This document shows positions 8,290-18,227 of a stretch of 41,359 nucleotides of DNA, piece by piece; positions within the stretch are counted from its first letter, which is position 1, and each line of letters begins with the position of its first letter. The stretch covers positions 1-41,359 of the forward strand of contig JABFYH010000004.1 in NCBI GenBank assembly GCA_013361335.1. The letters are read 5' to 3'. Made by a program: the position numbers and the translations under genes. This DNA is from Gemmatimonadaceae bacterium (GTDB taxonomy: Bacteria; Gemmatimonadota; Gemmatimonadetes; Gemmatimonadales; Gemmatimonadaceae). Below the pieces are notes generated by a model. That model was not told where the DNA came from. It saw nothing but the letters and a program-made list of their open reading frames with translations, and did no database searches.

Positions 8290-11200
8290 GAGACGACCGC
8301 CTCGCCACCCGTGCGAACCGCGTAGTACTTCGCCTGCGGGTGGTGCACGAGGATGGCCGCGGTGCTCTGCTCGGGGATGAGCTGGAAGGCGGAGGTGAGC
8401 TCCATGCCCAGGGCCTCCTCGGCGGGGAGAAGCTTGAAGAGCTGGGCGTGGTCCTCGAGGTCGGGACAGGCGCCGTAGCCCCACGAGTAGCGCTTGCCGC
8501 GGCCACCGGGGATCCCCAGCTCGCGCCGGATGCGTCGATGCAGCCATTCGGCCACCGCCTCCGCCGACTCGACGGCGAGTCCATGCGAGTACAGGCCCTC
8601 GCTGTACTCACCCGCGGCCTGGAGCGCCTCGAACCGGCGCGTCGCTTCGTCGCCGACGGTGACGATCTGGAAGGCGACGACGTCCACGTCGCCGCTCGTG
8701 GACGGCCGGAAATAGTCGGCGATGCAGAGGCGCTCGCGCCCCTCCTGCCGCGGGAAGTGGAAGCGCGTCTTCTCGACGAGCGTGCCGTCGCGCGCATAGG
8801 GCTCGGGCTCGTACACCACCAGCTCGTTCCCCATGCTCTGCGCCGGGAAGTAGCCGTACACGGCACGGGGCCGGAGCCACCCCTCCTCGAGCGCCTCCCG
8901 CTTGAGGCGCTCGAGCGTGGGGGTGAACTCCTCGCGCACGAGCCGGTCGTACTCCGGTCCGGAGCCGCGGGCGCCCCACTGCAGGCGGAACAGCTCGTCG
9001 AGGTCGAGCAGGTCGAACACCTCGGTCAGCGGAATGTCCTCGAGGACGCGCGTGCCGAAGAATGGGGCAGGAGGGATGGCGTGATCCTGTGCCACGTCGC
9101 TCTTCTCGCCGCCGCTCACGCCCTGCGCGACGTCCTTGCCGACGCTGGCATGCAGGAAGACGTCCTGGCGAGCATCGTCGAGAAGCTTGGCGATCGCCGC
9201 CTGGCGCCGCTCGGGGGTATCCTGGAGCGTGTCCATCGTTTCCAACCCCTCGAACGCGTCCTTGCAGTAGAACACGCCCGACTCGTAGGCGCGCTCGCCG
9301 GCGACGAACATCGCCCGCCGCCCGAAGCGACGGTTGATCGCCGCGCCGCCGATCAGCACCGGGATCCGGATCCCGCGCTTGTCCAGCTCCTGTACGCACA
9401 GCGGCATCTGCTTGCTCGTGCTCACCAGCAGCGCCGAGAGGCCGATCGCATCCGCGCCGACCTCGAGGGCTTTCTCGATGATGGTGTTCACGGGCACCTG
9501 CTTGCCGAGATCGAACACCGTGTAGCCGTTGTTGCTGAGGATCGTGTTGACGAGCGACTTGCCGATGTCGTGCACGTCGCCATACACGGTCGCCAGCACG
9601 ACCTTGCCCTTGGTGTACCCCTCGGCCTTCTCCAGGAACTGCTCGAGGTGCTTCACCGCCTTCTTCATCACCTCGGCGCTCTGCAGGACGAAGGGCAGGA
9701 TGAGCTCACCGGCGCCGAACTTGTCGCCCACCTCCTTCATGGCCGGGAGGAGGACGTCGTTGAGCACGCGCACGGGATTCGCGCGCACGCCGGCCGCGTC
9801 GAGCGCCTCCTCGATTCCCTCCTTCTTCCGGTGGAGGACCATGTAGTGGACCTTCGCGTCGGGCGACAGGCCGGCGGTCGGGTCCTCTTTCTCCTGCCTG
9901 GTGGCGAGCTCGGACTTCGACGAAAATCCGTCGATGAACCGCTGGAGCGCGTCGGGTCGACGGTTGAACACGAGATCGTCCGCGAGCGCGCGCTGCTCGG
10001 CGCTGATCTCGGCGTACGGCGTGATGTGCGCCGGGTTCACGATCGCGGCGTCGAGCCCCGCTTCCACGCAGTGGTGCAGGAACACCGAGTTGAGCACGTA
10101 GCGCGCGGCCGGGTCGAGCCCGAAGCTCACGTTCGAGACGCCGAGGATGGTGAACACGCCCGGCAGCTCCCGCTTGATCAGGCGGATGCCTTCGATGGTC
10201 TCGTGCGCGCTGTCGATCCACTCCGGGTCGCCGGTGGCGAGGGTGAAGGTCAGCGCATCGTAGATGAGGTCTTCCGGCTTCAGCCCGTACTCGCCGACGA
10301 CGATGTCGTAGATGGCGCGCGCCACCTCGAGCTTCCGCTCACGGGTCTTCGCCATGCCCGCCGGATCGATCGTCAGGGCGACGAGCGCCGCACCGTGCTT
10401 CTTCGCGATCGGCACGACGGAGTCGATGCGCGCGCGGCCGTTCTCCATGTTGATGGAGTTGATGATCGCGCGCCCGGGGATGTGCTGGAGCGCCGCCTCG
10501 ATCACCCCCGCCTCGGTGGAGTCGACCATGATCGGCGTCTCCACGCTCATCGAGATGAGCTTGACCAGCTTGGCCATCTGCTCGGCTTCGTCGGCCCGTT
10601 CGGTGACGGCCACGCAGACGTCGAGCACATGGGCGCCCGAGTCCTGCTGCTCGCGCGCGACCTCGAGGATGCCCTCGTAGTCCTCGGCGAGCAACAGGCG
10701 CTTCACCTTGCGCGAGCCCTGCGCGTTGACGCGCTCCCCGACCAGCAGGGGTGCCGGCTCCTGGCGGAGCGACGTCGCGCGCATGGCCGACGAGACCAGC
10801 GCTTCGCGCGCGTGCGGCGCGAGCGGGTGAGGCGCGGCATCGCGCACCGCGCCGACGATGGCGGCGAGATGCTCTGGGGTGGTACCGCAGCAGCCGCCGA
10901 CGATGCGCACGCCGAAGTCCGCCACGAACTCGCGCAGCATCCCCGCCATCGGCGCCGGCTCGAGGGGGTAGATGGCCTCGCCCGTGCCGGTGTTGAGGGG
11001 GAGCCCCGCGTTGGGGATCACCGATATGGGTACGGAGCCATGTTCGGTCAGGAAGCGCACCGGCTCGCGCATGTGCTCCGGGCCCGTCGAGCAGTTGAGC
11101 CCCAGCACGTCGACGCGCATCGCCTCGAGCGTGGTGAGGGCGCTCGCGATGTCGGTGCCGAGCAGCATGCGGCCGCTGACGTCCAGCGTGACCTGCGCCT

Positions 11201-11801
11201 GCACGGGAATGCGGCGTCCGAGCTCGGCGAAGAGCCGCTCGAAGCCGGTGAGCGCCGCCTTGACCTCGAGGATGTCCTGCGCCGTCTCCACGAGCAGGAC
11301 GTCGACGCCGCCTTCGACGAGGTACTTCGCCTGGAGATAGTAGGTCTCGGCGAGCGCGTCGAAGGTGATGGCGGAGAGCGCCGGATCGCTGCTCGAGGGG
11401 AGCATGCCGGTCGGGCCGATGGAGCCGGCGACGAAGCGCGGCCGATCGGGCGTTGCGTACCTGTCGCACGCGGCGCGTGCCAGACGAGCCGCTGCCACGT
11501 TGAGGTCGCGTGCCCTATCGAACAGCCCCCACTCCTTCAGCCGGTGCGGGGTGCTCTGGAAGGTGCAGGTCTCCACGACGTCGCAGCCCACGGCGAGAAA
11601 CGACTCGTGGATCGACTGGATGATGTCCGGCCGGGTGAGGACGAGGTTGTCGTTGCACCCTTCCAGCGCCTTCCCGCCGTAGTCCTCCGCGGTCGGGTTG
11701 TGGCGCTGGATGTTGGTGCCCATCGCGCCGTCATAGACGAGCACGCGATCGGCGAGAGCGCGAAGGTACGAGCTGGAGGACGAGGCGAGGGGGTCGGACA
11801 T
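8286..11801 (-). CDS. metH: cobalamin-dependent methionine synthase
   Basis: Hcy-binding (YDGAMGTNIQ), pterin-binding (VGERVNAQGSRKVKRL), B12-binding (VYGDVHDIGKSLV) and AdoMet activation domains; ATG at 11801 (track start is a TTG inside the terminator U-tract). Confidence 0.97.
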   Translation of the reverse strand: MSDPLASSSSSYLRALADRVLVYDGAMGTNIQRHNPTAEDYGGKALEGCNDNLVLTRPDIIQSIHESFLAVGCDVVETCTFQSTPHRLKEWGLFDRARDLNVAAARLARAACDRYATPDRPRFVAGSIGPTGMLPSSSDPALSAITFDALAETYYLQAKYLVEGGVDVLLVETAQDILEVKAALTGFERLFAELGRRIPVQAQVTLDVSGRMLLGTDIASALTTLEAMRVDVLGLNCSTGPEHMREPVRFLTEHGSVPISVIPNAGLPLNTGTGEAIYPLEPAPMAGMLREFVADFGVRIVGGCCGTTPEHLAAIVGAVRDAAPHPLAPHAREALVSSAMRATSLRQEPAPLLVGERVNAQGSRKVKRLLLAEDYEGILEVAREQQDSGAHVLDVCVAVTERADEAEQMAKLVKLISMSVETPIMVDSTEAGVIEAALQHIPGRAIINSINMENGRARIDSVVPIAKKHGAALVALTIDPAGMAKTRERKLEVARAIYDIVVGEYGLKPEDLIYDALTFTLATGDPEWIDSAHETIEGIRLIKRELPGVFTILGVSNVSFGLDPAARYVLNSVFLHHCVEAGLDAAIVNPAHITPYAEISAEQRALADDLVFNRRPDALQRFIDGFSSKSELATRQEKEDPTAGLSPDAKVHYMVLHRKKEGIEEALDAAGVRANPVRVLNDVLLPAMKEVGDKFGAGELILPFVLQSAEVMKKAVKHLEQFLEKAEGYTKGKVVLATVYGDVHDIGKSLVNTILSNNGYTVFDLGKQVPVNTIIEKALEVGADAIGLSALLVSTSKQMPLCVQELDKRGIRIPVLIGGAAINRRFGRRAMFVAGERAYESGVFYCKDAFEGLETMDTLQDTPERRQAAIAKLLDDARQDVFLHASVGKDVAQGVSGGEKSDVAQDHAIPPAPFFGTRVLEDIPLTEVFDLLDLDELFRLQWGARGSGPEYDRLVREEFTPTLERLKREALEEGWLRPRAVYGYFPAQSMGNELVVYEPEPYARDGTLVEKTRFHFPRQEGRERLCIADYFRPSTSGDVDVVAFQIVTVGDEATRRFEALQAAGEYSEGLYSHGLAVESAEAVAEWLHRRIRRELGIPGGRGKRYSWGYGACPDLEDHAQLFKLLPAEEALGMELTSAFQLIPEQSTAAILVHHPQAKYYAVRTGGEAVVS

Positions 11802-11814
11802 GCGGAGCACCGAC

Positions 11815-11851
11815 AAAAAAAGGAGCCCAAACGCGATCGGCGTGCGGGCTC
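11815..11851 (-). terminator. intrinsic terminator (attenuator) in metH leader
   Basis: Minus strand GAGCCC-(17 nt)-GGGCTC-C-TTTTTTT, U-tract ends 13 nt before metH ATG. Confidence 0.8.
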
Positions 11852-11854
11852 GCG

Positions 11855-11901
11855 CTTTAGCAGGGGATTAACGTGGCCGCAATTTGCTTGAAATCGCCAC
11901 G
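11855..11901 (-). promoter_or_regulatory. SAM-II (SAM-alpha) type riboswitch aptamer upstream of metH
   Basis: Minus strand CGTGGCGATTTCAAGCAAATTGCGGCCACGTTAATCCCCTGCTAAAG: P1 CGUGGC/GCCACG plus GAUUU, UUGCnGCCACGUUAA and GCUAAAG elements recalled for SAM-II. Confidence 0.85.
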
Positions 11902-11923
11902 AGGAACGGTTGTGACTACCTGT

Positions 11924-11931
11924 CAAAGGTA
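11924..11931 (-). promoter_or_regulatory. possible -7/-10 element for the metH leader (TACCTTTG)
   Basis: Minus strand TACCTTTG resembles the TAnnTTTG element of Bacteroidetes-type promoters; would start transcription just 5' of the riboswitch. Confidence 0.3.
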
Positions 11932-12005
11932 GCCGGGAAGCAGCTGTTGAGCAAGCACCCAAATGCTGACGCGGCAGCGACTTCCGACGGATGACGGCGA
12001 CGACG

Positions 12006-12416
12006 CTACAACGTCCGCGATTCAGGCGGGGTCTGGCGAGGCGTGCGTCCGCTGAGCCGGGCGCGCTCGCCGACCGACTGCACGAGCGCGACGAGGCGAT
12101 GGCGTTCGAGCGGCAGGGTCAGATCCGCCAGGACGGCGCGCTGCAGCGCCGGCAGCAGGGGCGCGAGGGGGGCGGATGCCGTGCGGTACAGGAGACGCGC
12201 GCCGCCGGACGCCAGCGGTGTGGTGAGCAGGTCGGCGCCGGCGTCGCTGGCGAGAGCGCGATCGACCACCAGCACCAGCGGTGGCGTCGCTCTCGAGAGC
12301 TCGCGTGCCTCGGCCAGGGTCCGCGCGACCCGGGGCACGTGGCCCTGCGCCGCCAGCGATTGCGCCAGCCCTTCCAACAGGGCGGCGTCCCTACCCACCA
12401 GCATCACATGCGTCAT
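12006..12416 (-). CDS. degenerate response-regulator receiver-like protein
   Basis: MTHVMLVGRDAALLEGLAQSLAAQGHVPRVARTLAEARELSRATPPLVLVVDRAL resembles a REC fold; conserved Lys region replaced. Confidence 0.55.
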   Translation of the reverse strand: MTHVMLVGRDAALLEGLAQSLAAQGHVPRVARTLAEARELSRATPPLVLVVDRALASDAGADLLTTPLASGGARLLYRTASAPLAPLLPALQRAVLADLTLPLERHRLVALVQSVGERARLSGRTPRQTPPESRTL

Positions 12417-12432
12417 CGGTTGTTCCACTCCG

Positions 12433-12744
12433 TCAGTTCGTGTCGTTCCCACCCGTTGCCAGCGCTCGAACCGCCGCTTCCGTGGTGCCCTCGATGTCCA
12501 CCGTCTTGGCGCGCGATGCGGCGCCGCTGACGATACGAATCGCCCGTCTCGGCACACCGAGCTGCGCCGAGAGCAGACTGATGACTGCGTCGTTCGCCGC
12601 GCCGTCGACCGGAGGCGCGTGCACCCGCACTTTCAGCGCCGTGCCATGCGTGCCGACGACCTCGCTGCGCGACGCGCGCGGCTGCACGTGCACGCGCACG
12701 CGTATGCTCGCGCCTCGACGCTCCGTGCGCAATACGTGATTCAA
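12433..12744 (-). CDS. DUF167 (YggU-like) family protein
   Basis: IRVRVHVQPRASRSEVVGTHGTALKVRVHAPPVDGAANDAVISLLSAQLGVPRRAIRIVSGAASRAKTVDIEG; probable TTG start overlapping the YggT stop. Confidence 0.85.
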   Translation of the reverse strand: MNHVLRTERRGASIRVRVHVQPRASRSEVVGTHGTALKVRVHAPPVDGAANDAVISLLSAQLGVPRRAIRIVSGAASRAKTVDIEGTTEAAVRALATGGNDTN

Positions 12745-13346
12745 CGCAACCCGGCGAGCAGTACAGTCTCCACCAACCACTGCGCGACGCGAAGTGCGAA
12801 ATACGCCACGATCGGAGTGATGTCGATCACACCAATCGACGGGATCACTCGCCGCAGCGGACGCAGCATCCACTCGGTGGCGCCGAAGCTCCAGGAGATC
12901 CACCGCCGGCCCGACAGTCCAGGCAGCCACGACGCGATGATGCGGACGAGGAGCGCGAAGCGGAGGAAGGCAAAGGTCCAGCGCACCAGGAGCAGCAGCA
13001 CGCCACCGGCGCCGAGCGACGACGCAACCATGACCTCGTCGAGCAGGGAGATCAGCAGGTCGAACGCCGCCAGCAGCAGGAGCGCGGCGACGATGTACAC
13101 GACGAGCGCCCACCACGGGGTGGAGGAGTGATGTCCCCCCGCGCGCGCCACCTGCCGCTCGATGCCGGCGATCCGCGGCTCGACGCGCATCCGCATGAAC
13201 CGGGCGACCCCGCTGAACGGGCTGATGCGCCTCGTGCGCACCGCCCAGTCGACGAGCGCGACCCCGGCGAAGACGAGCCCGCCCGCCAGGACGAGCGTGC
13301 GCAACGTGCTCGAGACGAGCGTCAGGGTGGCGATCGTGTCGTTCAT
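12741..13346 (-). CDS. YggT family integral membrane protein
   Basis: Two hydrophobic YGGT-like segments, RIIASWLPGLSGRRWI..LLRPLRRVIPSIGVIDITPIVAYFAL; adjacent to DUF167 as usual. Confidence 0.85.
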   Translation of the reverse strand: MNDTIATLTLVSSTLRTLVLAGGLVFAGVALVDWAVRTRRISPFSGVARFMRMRVEPRIAGIERQVARAGGHHSSTPWWALVVYIVAALLLLAAFDLLISLLDEVMVASSLGAGGVLLLLVRWTFAFLRFALLVRIIASWLPGLSGRRWISWSFGATEWMLRPLRRVIPSIGVIDITPIVAYFALRVAQWLVETVLLAGLR

Positions 13347-13434
13347 AGGCGCGTAAGCTGTTCGGTGCGCCCCGCCCCTACAAGGTGCCGTCCGGTCGCG
13401 AGTAGATTCCGTGCACCCGACACCCCAGGGAGCG

Positions 13435-13920
13435 ATGACCGCCACCTCCGCGCGACGCTACTGGCTCGTGAAATCCGAGCCGGACACCTTCTCCTTCGCC
13501 GATCTCGTCGCGAGCCCGGGCCGCACCACGGGGTGGGACGGGGTGCGCAACTACCAGGCACGCAACTTCATGCGCGACGGCATGAAGCGCGGCGACCTGG
13601 TGTTCTTCTACCACTCCAGCACCGATCCCGCCGCGATCGTCGGTGTCGCCGAGGTGGCGCGCGAGGCGTATCCCGACCCGACGGCGCTGGACGCGAAGCA
13701 TCCCCACTTCGATCCGAAGAGCCGCGCCGACGAGCCGACCTGGATGATGGTCGACCTCCGTGCCGTCGAGCCGCTGGCGCGCCCGCTCACGCTCGCCGAG
13801 CTGAAGACCGTGAAGGGGCTCGAGAAGATGACGTTGCTCCAGAAGGGGAGCCGGCTCAGCGTCCAGCCGGTGACGGAGAAGGAATGGGAGATCGTATACA
13901 AGCTCGGGATGAAAGGCTGA
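13435..13920 (+). CDS. EVE domain-containing protein
   Basis: RRYWLVKSEPDTFSFADLVASPGRTTGWDGVRNYQARNFMRDGMKRGDLVFFYHSS. Confidence 0.93.
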   Translation: MTATSARRYWLVKSEPDTFSFADLVASPGRTTGWDGVRNYQARNFMRDGMKRGDLVFFYHSSTDPAAIVGVAEVAREAYPDPTALDAKHPHFDPKSRADEPTWMMVDLRAVEPLARPLTLAELKTVKGLEKMTLLQKGSRLSVQPVTEKEWEIVYKLGMKG

Positions 13921-13935
13921 CCGCCCGCGGCTCCG

Positions 13936-14730
13936 CTACCGAAGCAGCAGCCAGATTCCGCTCCCGAGCCCGATCGTCGCGACGACACCGCGCACCAACC
14001 CCTGCGGGAGCCGCTGCGCGCCTCGTGCGCCGAGATAGCCACCGGCGATGGAGCCGACCGCCATGCTGAGCGCGACCGGCCAGTCCACGATGCCGCTCAC
14101 GGCGAAGGTGGCCGCGGCGACCAGGTTCATGCAGAATCCGCCCCAGTTCTTCAGGCCGTTCATGCGGTGGATGTTGCTGAACCCCATGAAGCCGAGGACG
14201 GCCAGCGTGATGATCCCGACGCCGGCGCCGAAGTAGCCGCCATAGATGCCGACGAGGAACTGCTCGGCGAGCATCGCCGGCGAGGGAGCAGGAGGCTCGA
14301 TCCCGGCTCCGACGCCTTCGTCGTGTCGCCGCACCCGGCGCAGCAAGGGACGCTGGATGAGAAAGAGCGCGGTGGCGCCGAGCACCAGCCACGGCACGAC
14401 ACGCTCGAAGGTGGCGTTGGAGGTGTGGAGGAGGAGAAGCGCACCGGCGCCGCCCCCCACCAGGCTGGGGAGCGCCAGCCCCACCGCCCAGCGGCGCGCC
14501 CCGGTGAGCTCGCCCCGATAGCCGTGCATGGCACTGAGCGACGCCGGCAGGAGCGCCACCGTGCTCGTGGCATTCGCCGCCAGTGGTGACAGCCCGGCGG
14601 CGATGAGCGACGGAAAGGTGAGGAGCGTCCCACCACCCGCCACCGAGTTGATCACTCCCGCCAGGAGGGCGGCCAGCGCCGCGACGAGCAGCCTGCCGAC
14701 GGGGAGAGGGGCGGCGAGGGCGAGGGTCAC
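13936..14730 (-). CDS. TauE/SafE (sulfite exporter-like) family permease
   Basis: ALLAGVINSVAGGGTLLTFPSLIAAGLSPLAANATSTVALLP and C-terminal GGYLGARGAQRLPQ; GTG start at 14730 inferred. Confidence 0.88.
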   Translation of the reverse strand: MTLALAAPLPVGRLLVAALAALLAGVINSVAGGGTLLTFPSLIAAGLSPLAANATSTVALLPASLSAMHGYRGELTGARRWAVGLALPSLVGGGAGALLLLHTSNATFERVVPWLVLGATALFLIQRPLLRRVRRHDEGVGAGIEPPAPSPAMLAEQFLVGIYGGYFGAGVGIITLAVLGFMGFSNIHRMNGLKNWGGFCMNLVAAATFAVSGIVDWPVALSMAVGSIAGGYLGARGAQRLPQGLVRGVVATIGLGSGIWLLLR

Positions 14731-14929
14731 GGGCGAGCGAGGGTCGAGGAAGGACGGTGCGCCTCGGGGATCTCGGGCGACAGCGCGGGATCTGGCCGAA
14801 GAATAGCGGAGGTGCTCGGCGCGGGCACCGCATCCGCCAATGCCGCGCCGCTTTGCAGGCCAATACATTTCAGGCTCGGCCGGGCACGTGCTCGGCCGCC
14901 GTGATGGGTCTCCAGGGAGAACGTCGACA

Positions 14930-16302
<1,373 letters not shown>

Positions 16303-16306
<4 letters not shown>

Positions 16307-16319
16307 ACCGTGAACCGTG
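16303..16319 (+). repeat. GTGAACC heptamer tandem (2.4 copies)
   Basis: GTGAACCGTGAACCGTG overlaps the gltA stop; same 17 bp recurs at 41340-41356. Confidence 0.7.
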
Positions 16320-17028
16320 TGTAGCACAAACGGATCGGACGGGGCACTGATCACACCGGGCGACGCGAGCGGTGCAGATCAGGGCGCCGAGCTCCATCAG
16401 GGCCTGATTGTGGGTCCAGGCCGCGCGGCCGGTGCGCGGAAGAATCGCGCGCGCGATCGTCCAGATCCGCTTCTGTCCCGGCCCGCGCTTGATGTCGACA
16501 TCGGGCGCGAACACGCGCTTCAGCACCCGCGCGACGTTGGTATCGACCAGCTCGGCCCGGCGCTCGTAGGCGAACGAGCTGACTGCGCCCGCCGTGTAGG
16601 CGCCGATGCCGGGCAGCGCACGCAGCGAGGCCACGTCCGGCGGCAGGGTCGCGGCCTCGTCGCGCCCGCGGTTCGTCACATGCCGGGCGAGCGCGTGGAG
16701 GTTCCTCGCCCGCGCGTAGTAGCCGAGCCCCGACCACGCTTCGGTCACGCGTCCCGGTCGGGCGCGTGCGACGTCGTGCAGGGTGGGGAAGGTGGCGAGG
16801 AACTCTCCGTACTTCGGCACGACGCGCGAGACCTGCGTCTGCTGAAGCATCAGCTCGGAGACGAGGATGCGATACGGATCGCGCGTCTTCCGCCAGGGGA
16901 GGTCGCGCCCGTTGGCGCGAAACCAGCGGCGGAGGCGAGCACCGAAGCGGCGCGCTTGCGCGACGTCGATCGTCGCCTCGACCTGCGCTCGTGCACCACG
17001 CGGCGATGGCTCCGCGCCCGCCGTCACG

Positions 17029-17682
17029 TCAGCGCGGCGTCCACGTCGGCGCCGTGGTGAACAGGCCGTCGACGAACCCGATCCGGTGCGCGAGCAGCAG
17101 ACCGAAGCCGATGCTCGCCACCCCGGAGGCGATGCGCAGCGTGCGGTTCATGCCGGCGAAGCGGCGCGTGGCGAACAGCGACGGCGCCGCGATCGAGACG
17201 GTGACGAGCAGCATGCCCACGATCGTGCCGACGCCGAAGACGGCGAGATAGCCCGCTGCCCACCGGGGATCGGGGATCAGCGCCACCTGCGGCAGCGTCG
17301 CCACCGCGGCGGAGCCGGCCAGCCCGTGTACGAAGCCGACGGTGAGCGGGCGCGCGGTGCTGTCGGCGACGCGGCGCTCCCCACCGGCCAGCGTGAGGAG
17401 GCCGAGCACGATCAGCATGACGGCGACCGCGAACTCGAGCGAGAGCCCCACCCGCGGCGGGATGCCGTCGAGCTGCACCTTGAGCAGGATGATCGCCCCG
17501 CCGACGAGCAGGATCGTCGCCGTGTGGCCGATCCCCCAGAGGACGCCGGTGCGCGCCGCGCGGAGGAGCGAGCGTTGCTGCGCGACGATCGTCGTCACGG
17601 CGACGACATGATCGGGGTCGGTGGCGTGCCGCATGCCGAGCAGGAAGCCCAGCCCGAGCACGCCGAGGAGCGCCGTCAGCAT
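17029..17682 (-). CDS. nickel/cobalt transporter-like (HoxN/NixA/UreH-type) membrane protein
   Basis: GFLLGMRHATDPDHVVAVTTIVAQQ and GVLWGIGHTATIL motifs; ATGA coupled to crcB. Confidence 0.85.
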   Translation of the reverse strand: MLTALLGVLGLGFLLGMRHATDPDHVVAVTTIVAQQRSLLRAARTGVLWGIGHTATILLVGGAIILLKVQLDGIPPRVGLSLEFAVAVMLIVLGLLTLAGGERRVADSTARPLTVGFVHGLAGSAAVATLPQVALIPDPRWAAGYLAVFGVGTIVGMLLVTVSIAAPSLFATRRFAGMNRTLRIASGVASIGFGLLLAHRIGFVDGLFTTAPTWTPR

Positions 17683-18095
17683 CAGAGCCGCACGGGAAGC
17701 AGGACGCGCGCGAGCGTCGCGCCGGCCAGGGTGGCGAGGAGGGCGAGTCCCACGCTCGCCGCGACGTTCATCGCCGCCAATGCGCCCGCTCCGCTCTCGA
17801 TCAGGGCCATCGTGTCGGCGCTGAAGGTGGAGAAGGTGGTGTAGCCGCCGCAGAAGCCCAGAACGAGCAGCGAGTGGAGCATCGTCGCGCTCGACGTCCG
17901 TCGCGCGAGGACCACGATCAGCACGCCGATGACGAAGGATCCGGTCAGGTTCACGAGGAGCGTGCCGATCGGAAAGGGCTTCGCGCCGGCGTGCGGCATG
18001 ACGCGTCCGAGGCGCTCCTGGAGCCACACCCCCGCCAGGACCCGCGCGAGCCCGCCGGCTGCGCTGCCGACGGCAACGTAGAGGTAGTTGAGCAT
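17682..18095 (-). CDS. crcB: fluoride efflux channel CrcB/Fluc
   Basis: VGSAAGGLARVLAGVWLQ...PIGTLLVNLTGSFVIGVL...GFCGGYTTFSTFSADT. Confidence 0.95.
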   Translation of the reverse strand: MLNYLYVAVGSAAGGLARVLAGVWLQERLGRVMPHAGAKPFPIGTLLVNLTGSFVIGVLIVVLARRTSSATMLHSLLVLGFCGGYTTFSTFSADTMALIESGAGALAAMNVAASVGLALLATLAGATLARVLLPVRL

Positions 18096-18113
18096 GGGGC
18101 CGGAATCTAATGC

Positions 18114-18227
18114 GATGAGCGGATGAGCGGATGAGCGGCTGAGCATTAAGGACACACCACACCCGCGTCGGCGTGCCCGCGTCGTTCCACTCCATCGCTC
18201 CACCGCTCCTCCGACTTCATCCGCTCA
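18114..18227. repeat. octamer tandem (GATGAGCG x3 + GCTGAGCA) with imperfect inverted partner
   Basis: 18114-18145 tandem; right arm 18194-18227 (revcomp GTGAGCGGATGAAGTCGGAGGAGCGGTGGAGCGAT). Confidence 0.65.

Noticed and set aside
8340-11891. 1183-aa + strand ORF opposite metH
   Set aside because: Antisense shadow ORF from high-GC codon usage; R/H/V/E-rich, no family motif, and metH is unambiguous. Same for 994..2190, 6532..8160, 29347..31452, 32304..34868, 34888..36930 and 37250..38977.
11915-11945. TTGACA -35 box upstream of metH
   Set aside because: No plausible -10 at 16-18 nt; the corresponding start would fall inside aptamer P1.
11822-11960. Cobalamin riboswitch before metH
   Set aside because: Leader too short and no B12-box; the SAM-II core explains the conserved-looking segment.
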